DNA of 64,000 nucleotides from Pseudomonas sp. JQ170C (GTDB lineage Bacteria > Pseudomonadota > Gammaproteobacteria > Pseudomonadales > Pseudomonadaceae): the NCBI RefSeq assembly GCF_035581345.1, contig NZ_CP141608.1:5548501-5612500 (forward strand), written 5' to 3'. Position numbers and translations under genes: made by a program. Shown here one piece after another: positions 8,666-17,647 of the stretch. The notes beneath the pieces were generated by a model. The model saw only the letters and a list, made by a program, of their open reading frames with translations, did no database searches and was not told the DNA's origin. Position 1 is the first letter of the stretch. Each line of letters begins with the position of its first letter.

Positions 8666-10009
8666 ATGGCCAATCCCTCCAGCACTACCCAGCTTCGCCG
8701 TGTCCTGGGCCTTCCCGCCCTGGTGTTCTTCGGCCTGGTCTACATGGTCCCGCTGACCATCTTCACCACTTACGGCATCGTCACCGAACTCACCGGCGGG
8801 CGCACTGCCGGCGCCTATCTGGTCACCCTGGTGGCCATGCTGTTCACCGCCACGTCCTATAGCTTCATGGTTCGGCGCTTCCCGGTTGCCGGGTCTGCCT
8901 ACTCCTATACCAACCTGGCGTTCGGGCCCAACATCGGCTTTCTGGCCGGCTGGTCGCTGCTGCTCGATTACCTGTTCATCCCGATGATCAATTACTTGCT
9001 GATCGGCCTGTTCCTGAACATCGCCTTTCCGAGCATCCCGGTGTGGACCATCATCCTGGCCTCCATTGCCCTGGTCACCGTGCTCAACGTCGTCGGCATC
9101 CACTCGGTGGCCAAGACCAGCAACCTGATCGTCGGCGCGCAGATCGTGTTCATTGGTGTGTTCGTGGCGATGTCGTTCAAGACCTTGGGCGGCCAGCCAG
9201 TCGATGTGCTCTCGCCCTTGACCGGCGACGGCAGCCAGCCGGGCTTCGGCGCGCTGATGGCAGGGGCTGCGGTGTTGTGCCTGTCGTTCCTGGGCTTCGA
9301 TGCGGTATCGACCCTGGCCGAGGAAACCAAGGACCCTGAGCACAACGTACCGCGGGCAATCATCCTCACCACCCTCGGTGCCGGCCTGCTGTTCACCCTG
9401 CTCGCCTACATCAGCCAGCTAGTGCTGCCAGGCAGCCACTTTGCCAATACCGATGCCGCTGCCAACGAAGTGATGTTCAAGGCGGGCGGCCAGTTCCTGG
9501 CCAACTTCTTCACCGCAGCGTTCGTTGCCGGCAGCCTGGGCTCGGCCCTGGCGTCGCAGGCGGCCGTGTCGCGGATTCTCTACACCATGGGCCGCGACAA
9601 GGTCTTGCCGCAGCGTTGCTTCGGTAGCCTGTCGCAGCGTTTTGGCACACCGGTGATGGCCACCCTGGTGGTATCGGCCTTCTCCCTGCTGGCGCTGGTG
9701 ATCGACCTGTCCACCCTGGCATCGCTGATCAGCTTCGGAGCCTTGGTGGCCTTCTCGGCGGTGAACCTGGCAGTGATCCGCACCCACCTGGTCAACGAAA
9801 CCTGCCACCGCAACCTGAGCGGGTTGCTGCGTTATGGCCTGGTCCCGCTGGTAGGCATGAGCCTGACCCTATGGCTGTGGACCAGCCTGTCGGCCCTCAC
9901 CCTGACCATTGGCCTGAGCTGGTTCGGCCTGGGGCTGGTCTACCTGCTGGTGCTGACATCGGGCTTGCGCCGTCCGGTGCGGATGGTGAATTTCTCGGAA
10001 GCCGGTTAA
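8666..10009 (+). CDS. APC-family amino acid/polyamine permease (PuuP-like)
   Basis: Cytoplasmic membrane transporter of 447 residues with about 12 predicted helices, starting VLGLPALVFFGLVYMVPLTIF, the first-helix signature of the APC superfamily. The conserved SYSFMVRRFPVAGSAYSYT segment matches helix 2–3 of amino-acid and polyamine/H+ symporters. FLGFDAVSTLAEET in the middle is the diagnostic helix-6 motif of the PuuP/YfnA branch. The substrate is probably putrescine or an amino acid, not determinable here. The AT-rich leader suggests control by an H-NS/MvaT-type protein or a strong promoter. It converges on the DUF2780 gene, with only 6 bases between the stops. Confidence 0.88.
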   Translation: MANPSSTTQLRRVLGLPALVFFGLVYMVPLTIFTTYGIVTELTGGRTAGAYLVTLVAMLFTATSYSFMVRRFPVAGSAYSYTNLAFGPNIGFLAGWSLLLDYLFIPMINYLLIGLFLNIAFPSIPVWTIILASIALVTVLNVVGIHSVAKTSNLIVGAQIVFIGVFVAMSFKTLGGQPVDVLSPLTGDGSQPGFGALMAGAAVLCLSFLGFDAVSTLAEETKDPEHNVPRAIILTTLGAGLLFTLLAYISQLVLPGSHFANTDAAANEVMFKAGGQFLANFFTAAFVAGSLGSALASQAAVSRILYTMGRDKVLPQRCFGSLSQRFGTPVMATLVVSAFSLLALVIDLSTLASLISFGALVAFSAVNLAVIRTHLVNETCHRNLSGLLRYGLVPLVGMSLTLWLWTSLSALTLTIGLSWFGLGLVYLLVLTSGLRRPVRMVNFSEAG

Positions 10010-10015
10010 GCGCAG

Positions 10016-10585
10016 TTACACCGACGGCACAGTGGCCGGGGCAGTCGTCCAGAGGCTGCCCAGGTTCTGCAGCAGCGAACCGGCCACACCCTGCTGGCCG
10101 AGGTACTGAAGGATCAGCGGGGCAAACTGACCGATCATCCCGGTGTCCATGCCCAGCGCGCTGAAGGCGTTGTTGAGGTCGTTGGTGTCTTTGACGTTAT
10201 TGCCCAGGGCGTTGCTCAGGGCCGAGGAATTGCCGCTCTTGCCGAGCAGCTCGCCCAGACCGCTCAAACCGCCCAGGGCGTTTTCGCCGGAGAGCATGTC
10301 CAGGCCAGGTACGGCTTTGCTGAGCTGCTCGTAGTCAGTGCTGCTGAGCTGGTTGCGGGCCAGGCCCAGCAGGGCGCCGGTACCGCCGATAGCTTGTTCG
10401 GGAGTGATCTTCAGCTCGCTGCCGAGGGTATTGAGCAAATTCGCCGAGGCGGCTGGCGCTTGAACGGCAGCACCGTCCTTATTGCCTTGCATGGCGGAGA
10501 CGGCGTTGGCCGCGTCGCTGAGGTTGAAGGCAAACACCGGGCTGGCGGCCAGGGTCATCAGGGTGACCAGTGCGAAACGTTTCAT
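10016..10585 (-). CDS. DUF2780 (VcgC/VcgE-type) exported protein
   Basis: Hypothetical exported protein of 189 residues. A signal peptide (MKRFALVTLMTLAASPVFA) is followed by a low-complexity, Gly/Leu/Ser/Asn-rich body with the pattern GGTGALLGLARNQLS and IGQFAPLILQYLGQQG, which I recognise as DUF2780. No catalytic motif is visible and no function is established. It stands alone on the minus strand, convergent with the permease. Confidence 0.8.
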   Translation of the reverse strand: MKRFALVTLMTLAASPVFAFNLSDAANAVSAMQGNKDGAAVQAPAASANLLNTLGSELKITPEQAIGGTGALLGLARNQLSSTDYEQLSKAVPGLDMLSGENALGGLSGLGELLGKSGNSSALSNALGNNVKDTNDLNNAFSALGMDTGMIGQFAPLILQYLGQQGVAGSLLQNLGSLWTTAPATVPSV

Positions 10586-10657
10586 GGAAAAACCTCGTCA
10601 GCCGTAAAGGCAGGGAAAACGAGGTTTGGACTATACAGGCAAGGGAATGTTCCATGC

Positions 10658-10730
10658 TGCAGGAGCGGGCTTGCCCTGCGATGCGGTGTGACTGACAGAC
10701 CGCTGTCGCGGGGCAAGCCCGCTCCTACAG
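10658..10730. repeat. REP pair 5' of the RAYT gene
   Basis: Inverted REP pair about 80 bases upstream of the RAYT start. One core is slightly degenerate (CTTGCCCTGCG). Together with the pair at 11273–11326 it brackets the transposase gene. Confidence 0.9.
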
Positions 10731-10810
10731 CAAGTCCTGGTAACAATCCGGGCCTGCGGCTTCAACTACTGGCACCTACCTTGAACATTCACCTTTCAAG
10801 GAACCACGAC

Positions 10811-11266
10811 ATGGACAGTCCCGCTTCTCACCGCCTGCGCCGCGGGCGATTTTCCGAACCCGGCCGCCTCTATCTGCTGACCAGCGTCACCCGCAATCGC
10901 TCGCCCTTTTTTGCAGACTTTCATGCAGCACGCGCCATCTGCGCGCAGTTCCGTCAGGCACAGCAAGAAGGTGCCGCACGCACGCTGGCCTGGGTGGTCA
11001 TGCCGGATCATGTGCATTGGCTGATTGAACTGAGACAGGCGACCCTGAGCCGCCTGATGTGCCGCTTCAAATCCCGAAGTCGCTGTGCGCTGTACAAGGC
11101 AGGTATGTTGCAGGGCAAGCTGTGGCAACCCGGCTACCACGACCATGCCTTGCGACGGGAAGAAAATGTATGTGCGGTGGCGCGCGATGTGGTGGCCAAT
11201 CCGCTGCGGGCGGGTCTGGTGAAAAAGCTGGGGGATTATCCGCATTGGGATGCGGTTTGGTTGTAG
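10811..11266 (+). mobile_element. REP-associated tyrosine transposase (RAYT), CDS
   Basis: Single-strand HUH-type nuclease of the IS200/IS605-related Y1 family that recognises and cleaves REP hairpins; 151 residues. It has the HUH motif in VMPDHVHWLIEL, the catalytic Tyr in WQPGYHDHALR, and the RAYT signature VVANPLRAGLV near the C-terminus. It starts at ATG 10811, about 14 bases after AAGGAACC. REP pairs lie on both sides with outer GTAG tetranucleotides, the standard arrangement for these domesticated transposases. The frame is intact, so the gene may be active and could explain the REP load of this region. RAYTs are vertically inherited and rarely transpose themselves (literature). Confidence 0.93.
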
Positions 11267-11272
11267 AACGCA

Positions 11273-11326
11273 GCGCGGGGCAAGCCCGCTCCTACCAGGT
11301 CGGTGGGAGCGGGCTTGCCCCGCGAT
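11273..11326. repeat. REP pair 3' of the RAYT gene
   Basis: Inverted REP pair separated by a 10–15 base spacer, lying between the RAYT stop and the fdhA stop (convergent genes). Confidence 0.9.
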
Positions 11327-11332
11327 TTTGTC

Positions 11333-12532
11333 TTACGCCGCGCTGAACAGCTTGTGCGGATCGATCACAAACTTCTTCGGCACACCCGCATCAAACTCGC
11401 CATACCCCTCAGGCGCCTGATCCAGGCTGATCACCTGCACACCCACCACTTCGGCAATGTTGATGCGATCCCACATGATCGCCTGCATCAGTTGGCGGTT
11501 GTACTTCATCACCGGCGTCTGCCCGGTGTGGAAGCTGTGCGACTTGGCCCAACCCAGGCCAAAGCGAATGCTCAGGCTGCCGATCTTGGCAGCGGCGTCG
11601 ACCGCACCCGGATCCTCGGTCACGTACAAGCCGGGGATACCAATCTTGCCCGCCACCCGCACTACGCCCATCAGCGAGTTGAGCACGGTGGCCGGGGCCT
11701 CGTGCTTGGCGCCGGCATGACCATGGCCACGGGCCTCGAAGCCCACCGCATCGACGGCGCAATCGACTTCTGGCTCACCCAGCAAGTTAGCGATCTGCTC
11801 ATGCAGCGGGGTGTCCTGGGACAGGTCGGCAATCTCGAAACCCTGTGCCTTGGCGTGGGCCAGGCGCACCGGGTTCACATCACCCACGATCACCACCGCA
11901 GCGCCCAGCAAGCGGGCCGACGCAGCGGCCGCCAGGCCGACCGGGCCAGCCCCTGCGATGTACACCGAGCTGCCCGGGCCGACACCGGCCGTGACCGCGC
12001 CGTGATAACCGGTCGGCAGGATGTCCGACAGGCACGTCAGGTCGCGGATCTTCTCCATGGCCTTGTCGCGGTTCGGCAATTTGAGCAGGTTGAAGTCGGC
12101 ATAGGGCACCAGCACGTATTCGGCCTGGCCACCGGTCCAGTCGCCCATGTCGACGTAACCGTAGGCACCGCCTGCGCGGGCGGGGTTGACGGTCAAGCAC
12201 ACGCCGGTGTGCTGCTCTTTGCACGAGCGGCAGCGCCCGCAGGCAACGTTGAAGGGAACCGAGACCAGGTCGCCGATTTGCAGGTTCTCGACGTCCCTGC
12301 CCTTCTCGATCACCTCGCCGGTAATTTCATGGCCCAGCACCAGCCCGACCTGGGCAGTGGTACGACCGCGCACCATGTGCTGGTCGGAGCCACAGATATT
12401 GGTGGAGACCACCCTGAGGATTACCCCGTGCTCGATCTTCTTGCCACGTGGGTCCTGCATTTTCGGGTAGTCAATTTTCTGCACCTCGACCTTGCCAGCG
12501 CCGAGATACACCACACCACGATTACCAGACAT
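11333..12532 (-). CDS. fdhA: glutathione-independent formaldehyde dehydrogenase
   Basis: Zinc- and NAD-dependent alcohol-dehydrogenase-family enzyme oxidising formaldehyde to formate without glutathione, 399 residues. It has the catalytic-zinc region TNICGSDQH and GHEITGEV, the structural-zinc cysteine cluster CGRCRSCKEQHTGVC, and the Rossmann motif GAGPVGLAAA. The long family-specific segment around GHGHAGAKHEAP identifies the Pseudomonas FdhA type. It is the last gene of the sarcosine operon and disposes of the formaldehyde released when methyl groups are oxidised. A REP pair separates it from purU. Confidence 0.96.
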   Translation of the reverse strand: MSGNRGVVYLGAGKVEVQKIDYPKMQDPRGKKIEHGVILRVVSTNICGSDQHMVRGRTTAQVGLVLGHEITGEVIEKGRDVENLQIGDLVSVPFNVACGRCRSCKEQHTGVCLTVNPARAGGAYGYVDMGDWTGGQAEYVLVPYADFNLLKLPNRDKAMEKIRDLTCLSDILPTGYHGAVTAGVGPGSSVYIAGAGPVGLAAAASARLLGAAVVIVGDVNPVRLAHAKAQGFEIADLSQDTPLHEQIANLLGEPEVDCAVDAVGFEARGHGHAGAKHEAPATVLNSLMGVVRVAGKIGIPGLYVTEDPGAVDAAAKIGSLSIRFGLGWAKSHSFHTGQTPVMKYNRQLMQAIMWDRINIAEVVGVQVISLDQAPEGYGEFDAGVPKKFVIDPHKLFSAA

Positions 12533-12617
12533 GCTTTTACCTCGCTAAAGTTTGTTGTTATGTAGCGGTGCAAAGTGCGCGGCCCTGGGGCTGCGCTGTG
12601 TTACTGGAATCAATTTT

Positions 12618-12670
12618 TCGCAGGGCAAGCCCGCTCCTGCACAGCCGATAGGAGCGGGCTTGCCCCGCAA
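12618..12670. repeat. paired REPs between fdhA and purU
   Basis: Inverted REP pair inside the sarcosine operon (purU to fdhA gap). A candidate site for 3' mRNA stabilisation or partial termination. Confidence 0.85.
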
Positions 12671-13528
12671 TCAAAGCACGACCGTTCTATTGGCGTTCAG
12701 AAACACCCGCCGCTCAATGTGATACCCCACCGCCCGCGCCAGCGTCAGGCATTCGATATCACGCCCCTTGGCGATCAGGTCTTCGGGGTAATGACTGTGG
12801 TCCACCGCCTCCACGCCCTGGGCAATGATCGGCCCTTCGTCGAGGTCGTTGTTGATGTAGTGGGCCGTGGCGCCCACCAGTTTCACGCCCTTGTTGTAGG
12901 CCTGGTGATAGGGTTTGGCACCCTTGAATCCCGGCAGCAGGGAGTGATGGATATTGATCGCCCAGCCGTCGAGCCTACGGCACAGCTCCGGCGACAGCAC
13001 TTGCATGTAGCGGGCAAGAATCACCAGCTCCGCGCCGGACTCCTCGATGACCTGCAGCACCTTGCGCTCCTGGGCCGGCTTGTCGAGGGGATCAAGGGCG
13101 AAGTGGTAGTAGGGAATCCGATGCCAGTGGGCCAGCGGCTCCAGGTCCGGGTGGTTGGAGATCACCGCCACCACGTCCATGCTCAATTGGCCGATGCGCT
13201 GGCGATAGAGCAGGTCGTTGAGGCAGTGATCGGCCTTGGAGACCATGATCACCACCTTGGGCCGGTGCTTGGGCGCGGTCAGCTCGAACAGCATGCCGAA
13301 GGCTTCGCCACGCTCGGCAAGGCCGGCCCGAAAACGGCCTTCGTCAAAGTCGTCGGCCTGGCGAAACTCCACCCGGATGAAGAAGCGCCCCGACAAGCGA
13401 TCATCGAAGGAATGGTGCTCGGTGACATAGCACTGCTGCTCGTACAGGTAGCGCGTCACCACATCCACCGTGCCGAGCAGGCTCGGACAGTCAGCGGTGA
13501 GAATCCAGGTGTCCGGTGCTCGGCTCAT
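12671..13528 (-). CDS. purU: formyltetrahydrofolate deformylase
   Basis: Hydrolyses 10-formyl-THF to THF and formate, 285 residues. The N-terminal ACT-like regulatory domain (about 8–90, TWILTADCPSLLGTVDVV) is followed by the formyl-transferase fold with the IHHSLLPGFKGAKPYHQAY motif, which holds the catalytic His, and DEGPIIAQ with the catalytic Asp. It sits between soxG and fdhA, 11 bases after the soxG stop. In this operon it recycles THF loaded with the methyl-derived C1 unit and feeds formate, matching the purU2-type copy in P. aeruginosa. Confidence 0.96.
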   Translation of the reverse strand: MSRAPDTWILTADCPSLLGTVDVVTRYLYEQQCYVTEHHSFDDRLSGRFFIRVEFRQADDFDEGRFRAGLAERGEAFGMLFELTAPKHRPKVVIMVSKADHCLNDLLYRQRIGQLSMDVVAVISNHPDLEPLAHWHRIPYYHFALDPLDKPAQERKVLQVIEESGAELVILARYMQVLSPELCRRLDGWAINIHHSLLPGFKGAKPYHQAYNKGVKLVGATAHYINNDLDEGPIIAQGVEAVDHSHYPEDLIAKGRDIECLTLARAVGYHIERRVFLNANRTVVL

Positions 13529-13539
13529 GACAACGCTCC

Positions 13540-14172
13540 CTAGGCCTCAATGGCCAAACCGTATTCGGCTGCCGCATCCTGCAGCCACAACCACCAGTAG
13601 TCGGAGAAGCTGCGGCGAATCAGCAGCTCCCAGGTTTCCTCGCCGGTACGGCGGATCACCAATTGCGACTTGGCGAACACCGTGCCCACGGCCTTGCCGA
13701 CGGGGAAGTTGTTCGGATGTACATCATAGCTGGTGGATTTCATCAGCACTTCGCGCACGTTGGGGCCGCTCAGTTCCAGCAGGGTCTGCCCGCCGCTGAC
13801 ATTGACCACCTGGATGTGCTGGCCATCGAGGGCATCGCGCAGCTTCTGCTCGACGGCAAATTCCTGCCCGCCTGGAACGATCAGCAGCCACTCATCCGGG
13901 CCCAGCCACTGCAGCGACATCTCGCCATTGGCGACCACGGTCAGGGCCACTGGCAACTCCAGGCCCAGGGCCTTGAACACACCGCCAGCAAAAGCCGGAT
14001 CGCGGCCGTCGCCACGCAGGGTCAGGTGACCGAGGAACTTGTGCTCGCGCAGGGTCACCCCGGCGTTCTTGCGGCCCTTGCCGACCAGGCTGGGCAGGTC
14101 GGCATGGTGAAGCGGTGACTCGGCCTTGACGTCGTTGCCGGGGCGTTGCTGGTAAACGTTGATTGTGCTCAT
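13540..14172 (-). CDS. soxG: sarcosine oxidase subunit gamma
   Basis: Small γ subunit of heterotetrameric sarcosine oxidase, 210 residues; it has a GcvT-like fold that packs against the α subunit. Visible family signatures are LHHADLPSLVGKGRKNAGV near the N-terminus and LELSGPNVREVLMKSTSYDVH. It is separated from soxA by a REP pair (14213–14286) and followed closely by purU. It is not catalytic by itself; it stabilises the complex (family knowledge). Confidence 0.95.
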   Translation of the reverse strand: MSTINVYQQRPGNDVKAESPLHHADLPSLVGKGRKNAGVTLREHKFLGHLTLRGDGRDPAFAGGVFKALGLELPVALTVVANGEMSLQWLGPDEWLLIVPGGQEFAVEQKLRDALDGQHIQVVNVSGGQTLLELSGPNVREVLMKSTSYDVHPNNFPVGKAVGTVFAKSQLVIRRTGEETWELLIRRSFSDYWWLWLQDAAAEYGLAIEA

Positions 14173-14212
14173 TACTCACCTGCCTTGAATTCTGTGGACC
14201 TTGCACTACCTG

Positions 14213-14286
14213 TGCGGGAGCGGGCTTGCCCCGCGATTCGATGTCGGCAGCAGCGCCGCTATCGCGGGGCAATCCCGCTCCCACAC
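14213..14286. repeat. REP pair between soxA and soxG
   Basis: Inverted REP cores; one reads GCGGGGCAATCCCGC (one substitution that breaks the AAGC core). It lies inside the operon between genes of one complex. Confidence 0.85.
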
Positions 14287-14289
14287 CGG

Positions 14290-17200
14290 TCAAACGTTCT
14301 GGCGCTCGCCCTTCGGATCGAAGAACACCGAGGAACAGATCTCCGCTTCGATCACGCTGCCATCCGCCTGCGGCGAATAGACCCGCTCGCCCAGGCGCTT
14401 GAGCCCGCCCTTGACCACGCCCATGGCGAATGAATAGCCCAGGGAGTTGCTGGCGTAGCTGGAGGTGACGTGGCCGACCATGTCCATCGGGATCGGTTGC
14501 TTGGGATCGAACACCAGCTGTGCGCCCTCTGGCAGCCACTGGTTCGGGTCGACCGGCTTGAGGCCCACCAATTGCTTGCGGTTCTCGCGCACGCAGTCTT
14601 CACGGTTCATCCCGCGCCAGCCGATCCACGAGAACGGTTTGGTGCGGCCCACGCACCAGCCCATGTTGAGGTCGTCCGGAGTCATCGAGCCGTCGGTGTC
14701 CTGGCCGACGATGATGAAACCCTTCTCGGCCCGCAGCACGTGCATCGTCTCGGTGCCGTACGGCGTCAGGTTGTACTGCTTGCCTGCCTCGGCGATTTTC
14801 TCCAGTACGCCCATGGCGTAGTTGGCCTGGATGTTGACCTCGTACGACAGCTCACCGGTGAACGAGATCCGGAACACGCGCGCCGGCACACCGGCAACCA
14901 GGCCTTCCTTCCAGGTCATGAACGGGAAAGCGTCCTTGTCCAGGTCGATATCGGTCACTTCGCCGAGCAGCTTGCGGCTGTTGGGCCCGGACAGGGTCAG
15001 GGTCGCCCAGTGGTCGGTCACCGAGGTGAAGTACACCTTCAGGTCCGGCCATTCGGTCTGCTGATAGATCTCCAGCCACTGCAGCACACGGGCCGCGCCG
15101 CCGGTGGTGGTGGTCATGATGAAGTGGTTCTCGCCGACGCAGGCGGTTACGCCGTCGTCGAAGACCATGCCGTCTTCCTTGCACATCAGGCCGTAGCGCG
15201 CCTTGCCCACATCGAGCTTGGTCCAGGCGTTGGTGTAGATGCGGTTGAGGAACTCACGGGCGTCCGGCCCCTGGATATCGATCTTGCCCAGGGTCGAGGC
15301 GTCGAGCAGGCCAACGCTGTCGCGCACTGCCTTGCACTCACGGGCCACGGCGGCGTGGATATCCTCGCCATTGCGCGGGAAGTACCACGGACGCTTCCAC
15401 TGGCCCACGTCCTCGAACTCGGCGCCGTTCTTCAGGTGCCAGGCGTGCAGCGCGGTGAAGCGCACGGGCTCGAACAGGTGGCCACAGTGGCGCCCGGCTA
15501 CTGCGCCGAAGGTGATCGGCGTGTAGTTGGGACGGAACATGGTGGTGCCCATTTCCGGGATGGTGATGCCCATGGAGCGTGCCGCAATGGCCAGGCCGTT
15601 GATGTTGCCCAGCTTGCCCTGGTCGGTACCAAAACCCAGGGCGGTGTAGCGCTTGACGTGCTCGACCGACTCGAAGCCCTCGCGGGTTGCCAGTTCGATC
15701 GCGGCGGCGGTGACGTCGTTTTGCTGGTCGACGAACTGCTTCGGCGCCCGTGCGGTGTTCTTGTCGTGGGGCACCTGAAACAGGGCCACGGTGGCTTCTT
15801 CCTGACGGGCCAGCACTTTCGGCAGGCTGCCGGCCACGGCCTTGAAGCCCGCTTCGGTGGCAGCGCGCACGCCGCCTTCAAAGCCATCGGCCAGGGTGTC
15901 GCCGAGGCCGAACACACCGTTGATGCCACCCACACACACGCGTTTTTGCGGAGCGTCACCCGGCACAAAGCCGAGGATGTCTTCACGCCAGATCGGCTTG
16001 CCGCCCAGGTGCGAAGCCAGGTGCACCACCGGGCTGTAGCCGCCGGAAGTGGCGACCAGGTCGCAGTCCAGCCACTCGCCGGGGCTGGCCACTTTATGCG
16101 CCTTGACGTCGATGGCGGCGACACGGGCAGCGGTCACGTGCTTGCTGCCCCGGGACTCGATCACCGCACTGGAGGTGAGGATGCGAATGCCTTTGGCCCG
16201 TGCTTCTTCCACCAGCGAACCACGCGGGTTGTGGCGGGCATCGGCGACGGCGACCACTTTCAGACCGGCATCGTGCCAATCCAGGGCAACGCGGTAGGCA
16301 TGGTCGTTGTTGGTCGACAGTACCAGGTTACGGCCCGGCGCCACGCCGTAGCGACGCACGTAGGTGGAGACGGCGCCCGCGAGCATGTTGCCCGGCACAT
16401 CGTTGTTGCCATACACCAGCGGACGCTCGTGGGCGCCGGTCGCCAGCACCACGCGCTTGGCGCGAACCCGGTGCATGCGCTGGCGCACCTGGCCAATCGG
16501 CGCGCGATCGCCCAGGTGATCGGTCAGGCGCTCGTGAATGGTGAGGAAGTTATGGTCGTGGTAGCCGTTGACCGTAGCCCGCGGCAGCAGGGTCACTTCC
16601 GGCAGGGTCTTGAGCTCGGCCACTACGGCGGCGACCCATTCGGCGGCCGGTTTGCCATCGAGGGTTTCGCGGCTGTCGAGCAGGCTGCCGCCGAACTCTT
16701 CCTGCTCATCGGCCAGGATCACGCGGGCACCGCTGCGCCCTGCAGCCAGGGCAGCGGCAAGGCCTGCGGGGCCTGCGCCAACCACCAGCACATCGCAGTG
16801 CTGGCTCATGTAGTCGTAGGTGTCCGGGTCGTTTTCCAGCGGCGCACGGCCAAGGCCGGCCGCCTTGCGGATGTACTTCTCGTAGGTCATCCAGAACGAC
16901 TGCGGGTACATGAACGTCTTGTAGTAGAAGCCCGGCGGCATCAGTTTGCCGCCGACCTTGCCAAGAATCCCCATGACGTCGGTGTTCACGCTCGGCCAGC
17001 CGTTGGTGCTGGTAGCCACCAGGCCCGCGTACAGGGCCTGCTGGGTGGCGCGCACGTTGGGCACCTGGGTGGCTTCGGTGGCGCCGACCTGGAGGATGGC
17101 GTTCGGCTCTTCGGAACCTGCGGCGATGATGCCGCGCGGACGCGAGTACTTGAAGCTGCGCCCGACGATGTCCACGCCGTTGGCCAGCAAGGCGGCCGCC

Positions 17201-17307
17201 AGGGTGTCGCCGGCGTAGCCCTGGTAGGTCTGGCCGTTGAAGGTGAAGTTCAAGACTTTGCTGCGATCAATACGACCGCCGTTGGACAGGCGATAGACCT
17301 GGCTCAT
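14290..17307 (-). CDS. soxA: sarcosine oxidase subunit alpha
   Basis: Large subunit of tetrahydrofolate-dependent heterotetrameric sarcosine oxidase, 1005 residues. In order: a ferredoxin-like N-terminal domain (about 15–100, NGQTYQGYAGDTLAAALLA), a dinucleotide-binding domain (LVVGAGPAGLAAALAAGRSG near 175–195), and a C-terminal GcvT-like folate-binding half (about 610–1000), where the methylene group is passed to THF. It shares the ATGA overlap with soxD (17304–17307), so it is translationally coupled. Sarcosine, O2 and THF become glycine, H2O2 and methylene-THF. Full length, no frameshift. Confidence 0.97.
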   Translation of the reverse strand: MSQVYRLSNGGRIDRSKVLNFTFNGQTYQGYAGDTLAAALLANGVDIVGRSFKYSRPRGIIAAGSEEPNAILQVGATEATQVPNVRATQQALYAGLVATSTNGWPSVNTDVMGILGKVGGKLMPPGFYYKTFMYPQSFWMTYEKYIRKAAGLGRAPLENDPDTYDYMSQHCDVLVVGAGPAGLAAALAAGRSGARVILADEQEEFGGSLLDSRETLDGKPAAEWVAAVVAELKTLPEVTLLPRATVNGYHDHNFLTIHERLTDHLGDRAPIGQVRQRMHRVRAKRVVLATGAHERPLVYGNNDVPGNMLAGAVSTYVRRYGVAPGRNLVLSTNNDHAYRVALDWHDAGLKVVAVADARHNPRGSLVEEARAKGIRILTSSAVIESRGSKHVTAARVAAIDVKAHKVASPGEWLDCDLVATSGGYSPVVHLASHLGGKPIWREDILGFVPGDAPQKRVCVGGINGVFGLGDTLADGFEGGVRAATEAGFKAVAGSLPKVLARQEEATVALFQVPHDKNTARAPKQFVDQQNDVTAAAIELATREGFESVEHVKRYTALGFGTDQGKLGNINGLAIAARSMGITIPEMGTTMFRPNYTPITFGAVAGRHCGHLFEPVRFTALHAWHLKNGAEFEDVGQWKRPWYFPRNGEDIHAAVARECKAVRDSVGLLDASTLGKIDIQGPDAREFLNRIYTNAWTKLDVGKARYGLMCKEDGMVFDDGVTACVGENHFIMTTTTGGAARVLQWLEIYQQTEWPDLKVYFTSVTDHWATLTLSGPNSRKLLGEVTDIDLDKDAFPFMTWKEGLVAGVPARVFRISFTGELSYEVNIQANYAMGVLEKIAEAGKQYNLTPYGTETMHVLRAEKGFIIVGQDTDGSMTPDDLNMGWCVGRTKPFSWIGWRGMNREDCVRENRKQLVGLKPVDPNQWLPEGAQLVFDPKQPIPMDMVGHVTSSYASNSLGYSFAMGVVKGGLKRLGERVYSPQADGSVIEAEICSSVFFDPKGERQNV

Positions 17308-17633
17308 ACCTTTTCTCCCTGACCACTGACTGCCAACTGCGGGCTGGTGTTTTTGCCGGTCACTTGCGGCTTGGCGCCGATTGGATAGGTTTCCAGAATT
17401 TCGTAGGTCACCGTGTCACGGGTGGCGTTGAAGTACTGGCGGCATCCGGCGGCATGAATCCACAGCTCGTGGTGCAGGCCGCGCGGGTTGTCGCGGAAGA
17501 ACATGTAGTCGCCCCACTCCACGTCGGTGCAGGCGTTGGGGTCCAGAGGCCGCGGGATGTGCGCTTGACCGGCGGCGTGAAACTCCTCTTCGGAGCGCAG
17601 TTCGCCGCAATGGGGACAGAAGATATGCAACAT
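17304..17633 (-). CDS. soxD: sarcosine oxidase subunit delta
   Basis: Small zinc-binding δ subunit, 109 residues from ATG 17633. The N-terminal CPHCG knuckle (about 6–10) and the later HELWIHAAGC (about 55–64) provide Cys/His ligands for the structural zinc. It starts 14 bases after the soxB stop and overlaps soxA by four bases (ATGA). The C-terminal tail (after about residue 90) is Ser/Thr/Gln rich and poorly conserved. Confidence 0.95.
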   Translation of the reverse strand: MLHIFCPHCGELRSEEEFHAAGQAHIPRPLDPNACTDVEWGDYMFFRDNPRGLHHELWIHAAGCRQYFNATRDTVTYEILETYPIGAKPQVTGKNTSPQLAVSGQGEKV

Positions 17634-17647
17634 GGGGATTTCTCCTG

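Noticed and set aside
14470..17322. 950-residue plus-strand open frame across soxA
   Set aside because: Shadow of the soxA coding frame, with low-complexity Gln/His/Val-rich translation and no recognised domain.
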